NCBI GenBank assembly: GCA_052161885.1
Contig: CP197396.1
Location: forward strand, 2,294,001 to 2,358,000
Source: QKTW01 sp052161885
GTDB lineage: Bacteria; Bacteroidota; Bacteroidia; Chitinophagales; Chitinophagaceae
Direction of reading: 5' to 3'
DNA length: 64,000 nucleotides
The notes under the pieces were generated by a model. That model was not told the DNA's origin, ran no database searches, and was given only the letters and a program-made list of their open reading frames with translations. Positions 58,496-64,000 of this stretch are shown here, piece by piece; positions within the stretch are counted from its first letter, which is position 1, and every line of letters starts with the position of its first letter. Made by a program: the position numbers and the translations under genes.

Positions 58496-59908
58496 ATGGA
58501 TCAGACATTCCGCACAGAACACGACTTCCTCGGCGAGAAACAGATTCCCAACGATAAATATTATGGCGTACAGACACTCCGCGCCAAAGAAAATTTTGAT
58601 ATCACCGGCATTCCTATCAGCAGGGAGCCTTTGTTCATCAAAGCATTTGCTTATGTAAAGAAAGCTGCAGCTATGGCCAACCGCGACTGTAAAGTGCTGG
58701 ATGAAAAAATAGCAGAAGCCATCATGTATGCCAGCGACCGGCTGATCAACGGCGAGTTTGTTGACCAGTTCCCCAGCGATATGATCCAGGGCGGTGCCGG
58801 TACATCCTGCAACATGAACGTGAATGAAGTGATTGCCAATGTGGGCCTGGAGCATATGGGGCATCAGAAAGGACAGTATGATTTCCTTCATCCAAACAAT
58901 CATGTAAACTGCTCCCAAAGCACCAACGATGCTTATCCGTCTGCTTTCAGGCTGGCGGCTTATATGAAGATCGACGTATTCACTGCCGCGCTGGAACGCC
59001 TGCAGAAAGCATTCTATGAAAAAGGAAAAGAATTTAAAGAAGTACTGAAAATGGGCCGTACGCAATTACAGGACGCAGTGCCTATGACCCTGGGACAGGA
59101 GTTTAACGCCTTTGCCACTACTATCGGGGAAGATGTGGAGCGGATAAAGGAAGCACAGCAACTCATTACAGAGATCAATATGGGCGCAACTGCCATCGGC
59201 ACACGGGTTAACGCTCCCGAAGCCTATCCTGAGCTTTGCGTAAAATACATTAAAGAGATCAGCGGCATACCCGTTACGCTCTCTCCTGATCTTATTGAGG
59301 CCACTTACGATACCGGCGCCTATGTGCAGTTGAGCGGCACACTGAAACGCTGTGCGGTGAAGCTGAGCAAAATATGCAATGACCTGCGATTGCTAAGCAG
59401 CGGCCCGAGGTGCGGTTTTAACGAGATAAACCTGCCTGCCATGCAGCCCGGTTCTTCTATCATGCCCGGCAAGGTAAATCCTGTAATTCCGGAAGCGGTG
59501 AACCAGACCTGCTTCTACGTGATCGGCGCAGACCTTACGATCACAATGGCTGCAGAAGCAGGCCAGCTGCAGCTCAATGTAATGGAACCTGTAATCGGAT
59601 TTTCCCTGTTTACATCGCTTGAGTATCTAACTAAAGCCTGTGATATGCTGCGTGAAAAATGTGTGACCGGCATTACAGCCAATGCAGAGCGCACGAAAGA
59701 AATGGTGATGCACAGCATCGGTATTGTCACTCAGTTAAACCCGATCCTGGGTTATGAAATGTCGGCCAGTATAGCCCGCGAAGCGTTGCAGAGCGGCAAG
59801 TCGGTACATGAGATCGTTGTACAGGAAAGACAGTTGATCACACAGGAAAAATGGGATGAGATCTACTCTTTCGAGAATCTTATCAATCCGAAGTTTATCA
59901 ACCACTAA
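58496..59908 (+). CDS. aspA: Aspartate ammonia-lyase
   Basis: A 470-aa member of the aspartase/fumarase superfamily. The signature is PGSSIMPGKVNPVIPEAVNQ, where VIPEAVNQ fits aspartase; class II fumarase would have TQCEAL. FRTEHDFLGEKQIPNDKYYG is also the aspartase opening. The catalytic Ser lies in the flexible GSS loop. The enzyme interconverts aspartate with fumarate and ammonia in the cytoplasm. It is monocistronic, with a strong terminator 5 bp past the stop. Confidence 0.92.
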   Translation: MDQTFRTEHDFLGEKQIPNDKYYGVQTLRAKENFDITGIPISREPLFIKAFAYVKKAAAMANRDCKVLDEKIAEAIMYASDRLINGEFVDQFPSDMIQGGAGTSCNMNVNEVIANVGLEHMGHQKGQYDFLHPNNHVNCSQSTNDAYPSAFRLAAYMKIDVFTAALERLQKAFYEKGKEFKEVLKMGRTQLQDAVPMTLGQEFNAFATTIGEDVERIKEAQQLITEINMGATAIGTRVNAPEAYPELCVKYIKEISGIPVTLSPDLIEATYDTGAYVQLSGTLKRCAVKLSKICNDLRLLSSGPRCGFNEINLPAMQPGSSIMPGKVNPVIPEAVNQTCFYVIGADLTITMAAEAGQLQLNVMEPVIGFSLFTSLEYLTKACDMLREKCVTGITANAERTKEMVMHSIGIVTQLNPILGYEMSASIAREALQSGKSVHEIVVQERQLITQEKWDEIYSFENLINPKFINH

Positions 59909-59913
59909 ATATA

Positions 59914-59935
59914 AAGGCGGCCTCCCGGCCGCCTT
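59914..59935 (+). terminator. Terminator of aspA
   Basis: A 9-bp GC stem (AAGGCGGCC/GGCCGCCTT) with a TCCC loop. The T tract is weak (ACTCATCTTTT). Downstream is the convergent T9SS gene. Confidence 0.75.
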
Positions 59936-60004
59936 ACTCATCTTTTGCGTTCGCAGTACTGACAACATTCAACACTCACATAAGCTTTCCACTGCTTAAA
60001 CGCT

Positions 60005-61999
60005 TTACTGCTTTATAAATTTAGTTTGCGCCTGTTTCCCTTCGCTGCTGATCATACGAATGAAATACATACCTGGGGAGAGCTGGCTTACTTCGATAAA
60101 TTCCGCAGGCAATTGTAGCTGCTGCTGCAATATCAATCGGCCATTCACATCGTAAACAGCAAGCAGAGTCCCCGGCATAGCATTTCTGACAGTGAGCTTT
60201 TGTGTTGCGGGATTAGGGTAAATATCTATTTGCTCAAAGCCCGGTGTATTGCTGATCCCGGTGCCGCTGATTGTAATTGTCTGGCAACTGGTATTGTTGC
60301 CGCAACTATTATAAGCGGTAACACATACATGATAGTTTCCGCCGTGAGCATATGTATGATTCGGATTATTGCCGGTACCATGTGTTCCGTCACCAAAATC
60401 CCAGACAACGCTGTCTACAGCAGTATTGATGGTTGTGTGGAAGTGTACGCCGGTTCCGTTTGCTGTATCTGTAAATGTGATCGCGGGATTGATACAGCCG
60501 CAGTTTGCCGTACCGAATTTGGCCACAAACCAATCGTACCAGCCACCCACCGAAACAATGGTATCCTGACCCGGGTACAATATATAATCGAACAATCCGC
60601 CGACATAGAAGTTACCTCTCCTGTCAGACGTCATGGCAGTAGGTACATTATCAAGGGTACCTTCAGAGGCAATGGAGTCCATACTTATCTCTGCACCGGT
60701 GCCGGCATTCAAACGCGTCAGGAAAATGTAGTTTGTGCCGGCCATAGTAATGGGTGCGGTAATCGTATCTGTGTCCCATGTAAGTATACCCCCGTAAAGA
60801 CCTGCGAGCGCTACGGTATTATTACGATAGGCGATTGCACACACCTTGGTGCCTGCTGTCGGGACATTTGCATTGGAAGCCCAGTTGAGCGTACCATTAC
60901 TACTGACAGATACGGCAAATGGTGTCATCCCATTAGTCGGGGTTACGAAAGTATGGCCCAAAAAGCTGTTATTTGCCTGAACACCTCCGGCAATATATAT
61001 GTTACCCTGTTCATCCAGCACTGGCCGGCAGGTAAAAGTATTGGCATAAAGAACAGAATCCGATTGCTTTGTCCACAGCGAATTTCCGCTTGCGTTAAAG
61101 GCTGCTATATAAACAGGATATGCGCCCACTACGTTACTGGCTGCGTGTATGGAGGTAGTCCCAAAAGTCAGTGTGCCAAAGTTCCGGTCAAATGTACCTG
61201 CCAGGTAAAAAGCTCCGGAATTATGGTCACGTACCAGGTGTGATACCGATACATTATAGGCCCCGTAAAGGTTTGCCGTATTGCCGCCGTCCGTTGTGGT
61301 TACATCTAAAGGAAACATGCTTTGATAAATGCCGTTCTTGTTATACTTGACCATGCAGTATTCGTGAGCAGGAACGGTGTAGGCATTCCCGTCATAGCTA
61401 CCTGTTTCCAGGCTGGCGAGCCAATAAATATCTCCGTTGGGAGCAACAGACATATCTATCGGTGAGGAGAGTGCGTTATAAGGGACGGTAGCTGGTTCAG
61501 GCATTTTCAGCCATTGAAAATTGCCGGAGGTATCATACTTAATGATGTACATTTTCGCGTTCGTATTCCCCAGCGTAGTATCCGTATCAAAATAACTATA
61601 GCCCAGTGAATTATTGCTTATCGTTTCGCCGGTCATATATACGCCGCCTAAAGTATCTGTAGCAAGGGCAGTGCCATAAAAGACTGATGCACTTCCATAG
61701 TTTTTCATCCATCTGAAATTGCCATTACAGTCCCAACTAGCCAGGGACAGCTTGTCTCTTACACCAATGCCGTTATGGCCATCTATATTGGCTAAACTAC
61801 TGGAGTTTAAGGCCAGAACATATACATTGCCATGGGCGTCAGCAGCCATGTCAATCACATGCTCAAATGAACCGGAATAATCGGAGCCGCCGCTGCCGCC
61901 TCTCTTTCCCCATTGAAATTTGGGAGTCTGGGCATACGAATGTATGGTAACAAAAAGCAGGGTCAGGGCCAATACAGGCCTGGTAAGGATTTTTCTCAT
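60005..61999 (-). CDS. Secreted PKD-domain protein with T9SS sorting signal
   Basis: A 664-aa exported protein. Signal peptide VLALTLLFVTIHSYAQ is followed by a long propeller-like or beta-repeat region (about 25-490; repeated GNVYVLAL, GGVYMTGE, GDIYWLASL and GNFYVGGLF motifs of SBBP type), then a PKD domain (VDSVVWDFGDGTHGTGNNPNH) and a T9SS type A sorting domain (IDIYPNPATQKLTVRN, MPGTLLAVYDVNGRLILQQ, TKFIKQ at the end). It should be exported to the cell surface. SBBP-like repeats and PKD are typical of adhesion or substrate-recognition proteins. No enzyme motif is visible. Confidence 0.9.
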   Translation of the reverse strand: MRKILTRPVLALTLLFVTIHSYAQTPKFQWGKRGGSGGSDYSGSFEHVIDMAADAHGNVYVLALNSSSLANIDGHNGIGVRDKLSLASWDCNGNFRWMKNYGSASVFYGTALATDTLGGVYMTGETISNNSLGYSYFDTDTTLGNTNAKMYIIKYDTSGNFQWLKMPEPATVPYNALSSPIDMSVAPNGDIYWLASLETGSYDGNAYTVPAHEYCMVKYNKNGIYQSMFPLDVTTTDGGNTANLYGAYNVSVSHLVRDHNSGAFYLAGTFDRNFGTLTFGTTSIHAASNVVGAYPVYIAAFNASGNSLWTKQSDSVLYANTFTCRPVLDEQGNIYIAGGVQANNSFLGHTFVTPTNGMTPFAVSVSSNGTLNWASNANVPTAGTKVCAIAYRNNTVALAGLYGGILTWDTDTITAPITMAGTNYIFLTRLNAGTGAEISMDSIASEGTLDNVPTAMTSDRRGNFYVGGLFDYILYPGQDTIVSVGGWYDWFVAKFGTANCGCINPAITFTDTANGTGVHFHTTINTAVDSVVWDFGDGTHGTGNNPNHTYAHGGNYHVCVTAYNSCGNNTSCQTITISGTGISNTPGFEQIDIYPNPATQKLTVRNAMPGTLLAVYDVNGRLILQQQLQLPAEFIEVSQLSPGMYFIRMISSEGKQAQTKFIKQ

Positions 62000-62092
62000 G
62001 TCGGATTTGATATAGGATAATTCATGACAGGAAAACTCCCGCTGTCACTCTAAAGTTAAAAAATTAAACAATAATTTAATTACCGGGACAAC

Positions 62093-62845
62093 TCAGTCTT
62101 TCCAGGCATCCAGCAGTTCCCTCAGCCGGTTTATATTTTCCAGCGCAGCTCCGCCCCAGGTATTATTAAAAAACACCCATATATCATGCCCCGCAGCCAG
62201 CCATATTTTAATTTTTGCGGCATAGGATTGCAACATCTCCTCACTGTAGGAAGAAGTGTATAATTTTTCCGGCCCATGAAAGCGTATGTATATATGCTGT
62301 GCTGTGATCAGTTCTTCGTATGGGAAGCCTACGCCCGATTGTGAAATAACGAACGTTATTCCATATTCTTTCAGCAGGTCAATGCTTTCCGCTGCCAGCC
62401 ATGATCTGTGACGTACTTCCAGCGCGAAAACATATTCCCCGTACTGATTTCTCAGCAGCTCAAAAAAATGCCTGGCCCGGCCTGCGTCGAAAGCCAGGGA
62501 GGGAGGCAATTGTATCAATACCGGGCCTACTTTATGCTTTATATGATCAAACACTTCGAAGAAGCGCTGCACAGGCTCTTCCGGCTCAACGAGCTTTTTG
62601 ATATGTGTTACATACTGGCTCATTTTAGGGCAGAAACAGAAGTGATCCGGCACTTTCTGATCCCAGCCTTCTATTGTCTGCAGCCGCGGCAGATGATAAA
62701 AGCTGGTGTTGATCTCTGTACAATCAAATTTTTTTGCGTAAAAGGACAACCATTCGCCCGTCTTCAGCCCTTTTGGGTAAAACGATCCGCGCCATTCCTT
62801 ATAGCTCCATCCTGATGTTCCCATGTGAATTCTGCCGGTATGCAT
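62093..62845 (-). CDS. DUF72 family TIM-barrel protein
   Basis: A 250-aa protein from the ATG at 62845, where homology starts (HTGRIHMGTSGWSYKEWRG). The remaining DUF72 marks are CTEINTSFYHLPRL, a QLPPSLAFD loop, ALEVRHRSWLAAE and VFFNNTWGGAALEN. The family has a TIM-barrel fold without known activity (the E. coli member is YecE). It is cytoplasmic. It lies 89 bp upstream of and reads the same way as the DUF3050 gene, but each may be separate, since a terminator separates them. Confidence 0.9.
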   Translation of the reverse strand: MHTGRIHMGTSGWSYKEWRGSFYPKGLKTGEWLSFYAKKFDCTEINTSFYHLPRLQTIEGWDQKVPDHFCFCPKMSQYVTHIKKLVEPEEPVQRFFEVFDHIKHKVGPVLIQLPPSLAFDAGRARHFFELLRNQYGEYVFALEVRHRSWLAAESIDLLKEYGITFVISQSGVGFPYEELITAQHIYIRFHGPEKLYTSSYSEEMLQSYAAKIKIWLAAGHDIWVFFNNTWGGAALENINRLRELLDAWKD

Positions 62846-62878
62846 ACCACAGTTTTTAAAAACATCAGGCCAGCACAT

Positions 62879-62908
62879 AAAAAAATGCCTCTGCAAAAAG
62901 CAAAGGCA
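62879..62908 (-). terminator. Terminator of the DUF3050 gene
   Basis: A 9-bp stem with one mismatch (TGCCTCTGC/GCAAAGGCA) around AAAAA, with six T residues after it on the minus strand, 26 bp past the DUF3050 stop. Confidence 0.75.
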
Positions 62909-62934
62909 CCTATAATTTCAATTTATACTTCTTT

Positions 62935-63705
62935 TTACTTCCCTAATGCAGCCACTACCCCGTCCCACAAAGCGATACGTGCTTCCAGCGCCTTTTTCGC
63001 AAAGTCTGCAGCCTCTGCCCATTTCTTTTCATCATCGCCGCACAGCTCTTCGAGCATAGCAATGGCGAGATGGCTGTGATGATCGCCGTCTACTTCAATG
63101 TGGCGCTCCAGGTAATATTTGAAGATGCCGAACTGCTCACCGGTGTTTTCATTCAGCTCTTTCACAAGCTGCAGGAACATATCCGGTATCAGGTCTTCGC
63201 GGCCAAACGTAAATACCGATGCAACCAGGTGCGGCTTGTCCAGTGAAATGGTTTCAAAAGTAAATTTCAGGAAGCCCCGTATAGCAGCACTATCTACCGC
63301 TTTATTAATTGCGGCATCTACTGTGTTACCATTTTTAAGGACATCGATAAGAGAATTGATGTGCGTTGTATCTGCACCCACTTCCTGCATAGCCTGCTGG
63401 TATAGCTCAAAATGGCTGATACGGTTACCACGTTCGTCCACATCGCTTTCTTCACCGGCAACAATCTCGTTGATAAGATACCGTGTATTGGCAGAGCCTA
63501 CCGGCATCCAGGGCACTGTAACACACGTCAGAGAGCGCTGCAGCGATTTCAGCAGAGACATAAAATCCCATACCGCAAACACATGGTGCTGCATGAAGAT
63601 TTTAAGATCTCCGGCTGTTTTTACATCATGATAAACCGGGTGAGCGATCAGCTGCTGCCTTACCGGTTCTATGTATTGCCTGAGGGAAATTACATGGTCG
63701 TTCAT
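62935..63705 (-). CDS. DUF3050 family protein
   Basis: A 256-aa cytoplasmic protein from the ATG at 63705. The family core is visible: LIAHPVYHDVKTAGDLKIFM, QHHVFAVWDFMSLLKSLQ, LINEIVAGEESDVDE and LERHIEVDGDHHSHLAI. The fold is that of heme-oxygenase-like helical bundles with conserved His, Glu and Asp that could hold a diiron site; an oxygenase role is inference. A TATCTTTG -7 element lies 6 bp before the ATG, so the message is probably leaderless. Confidence 0.9.
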   Translation of the reverse strand: MNDHVISLRQYIEPVRQQLIAHPVYHDVKTAGDLKIFMQHHVFAVWDFMSLLKSLQRSLTCVTVPWMPVGSANTRYLINEIVAGEESDVDERGNRISHFELYQQAMQEVGADTTHINSLIDVLKNGNTVDAAINKAVDSAAIRGFLKFTFETISLDKPHLVASVFTFGREDLIPDMFLQLVKELNENTGEQFGIFKYYLERHIEVDGDHHSHLAIAMLEELCGDDEKKWAEAADFAKKALEARIALWDGVVAALGK

Positions 63706-63711
63706 AGCCCG

Positions 63712-63719
63712 CAAAGATA
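63712..63719 (-). promoter_or_regulatory. -7 element abutting the DUF3050 start codon
   Basis: TATCTTTG on the minus strand, exact TAnnTTTG, six bases before the ATG at 63705. Transcription would start at or next to the start codon. No TTTG box is seen at the usual distance. Confidence 0.6.
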
Positions 63720-63808
63720 ATTATGTGCAGAACTCAAAATCTACACAATAACATATATGTTTAAACTTAAAGACAACCGCCGTGAGTCTTTATTATATTT
63801 ACGTCCTC

Positions 63809-64000
63809 ATGAGGCCACACATGCTTTTTTTACGCCATGCACTACTTTTTTTCTGCTTGTTCATTGCCGCAGCCGGCAACGGGCAGCAGTCTTATGACCT
63901 GGCAAATGGCTGGAAATACAAATCTGCCGGTACGGTCAAAGAAAACGGAAAGGATATAACTGCCGCTTCGTACAGTTTCAGCAACTGGGCTCCGGCCATC
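63809..64000 (+). CDS. Start of an exported glycoside hydrolase family 2-like protein (truncated by window)
   Basis: The first 64 codons of an open frame running off the right edge, with no stop inside. ATG 63809 opens a signal peptide (LLFFCLFIAAAGNGQQ), followed by DLANGWKYKSAGTVKENG and YSFSNWAPAI. The pattern of W-K-Y-K-S-A near the start and N-W-x-P-A-I matches the N-terminal sugar-binding domain of GH2 enzymes such as mannosylglycoprotein endo-beta-mannosidase or exo-glucosaminidase. The rest cannot be read. The frame diverges from the DUF3050 gene across 103 bp. Confidence 0.6.
   Translation, partial: MRPHMLFLRHALLFFCLFIAAAGNGQQSYDLANGWKYKSAGTVKENGKDITAASYSFSNWAPAI

Overview
The window looks like an ordinary chromosomal stretch of a Bacteroidota bacterium, most likely from the Chitinophagaceae or a close relative. 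Four things point there. Three secreted proteins end in type IX secretion (T9SS) type A sorting domains. Two TonB-dependent receptors and several small outer-membrane barrels are present. Several promoters contain the Bacteroidota -7 element TAnnTTTG, once with a perfect TTTG-N19 partner. Shine-Dalgarno sequences are largely absent. I see no tRNA, rRNA, CRISPR array, insertion sequence, integrase or prophage structural module. One structural RNA, the small SRP RNA, lies at 41270-41367 on the minus strand.

Layout. 180-8305: a same-strand cluster of a PKHX-type 2OG-Fe(II) oxygenase, three tandem phage-tail-collar proteins, a periplasmic-binding-fold protein without a signal peptide, a formyltransferase paralogue and a large Ig-like T9SS adhesin. 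It is closed by a strong terminator and is the best candidate for an undescribed system. 8377-10790: an orphan NarL-type regulator, a duplicated-repeat membrane lipoprotein and a GH19 lysozyme/chitinase. 11062-15299: CoA-binding protein, thiolase, ATP-grasp protein and two outer-membrane barrels. 15371-18255: a His-rich small protein with a TonB-dependent receptor. 18401-23125: a compact fatty-acid/aryl-polyene-like set (ACP, acyltransferase, hot-dog dehydratase, thioesterase, ketosynthase) with two unknown proteins inside it.

23272-34988: mixed metabolism and envelope genes: M20 amidohydrolase, SPOR protein, deoC, a T9SS protein, FMN reductase, ABC-2 permease, an exported protein of the family often labelled asparagine synthetase B, a hydrolase, a Rieske lipoprotein and an exported C1 peptidase. 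35125-43919: YjbR protein, kynureninase, a LemA-TPM-TPM operon, transaldolase, DUF4328 protein, SRP RNA, phosphohexomutase and FkbM methyltransferase. 44062-46900: an aldehyde dehydrogenase, a ParE-type toxin-antitoxin pair and a GDSL hydrolase, tightly packed. 47000-49861: a probable copper locus (HYC_CC_PP protein, HMA chaperone, TonB receptor). 50228-64000: TamB, a TonB-domain protein, 2-oxoglutarate dehydrogenase E2, aspartase, a PKD-domain T9SS protein, DUF72 and DUF3050 proteins, and the start of a GH2-like enzyme cut off by the window edge.

Intergenic DNA holds several small dispersed repeats: matched hairpins at 26413 and 35486, a 16-bp tandem repeat at 49874, and an inverted-orientation motif shared by 39805 and 55016. 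Starts were chosen by signal peptides, promoter position and gene overlaps. Function calls come from reading motifs, not from database searches.
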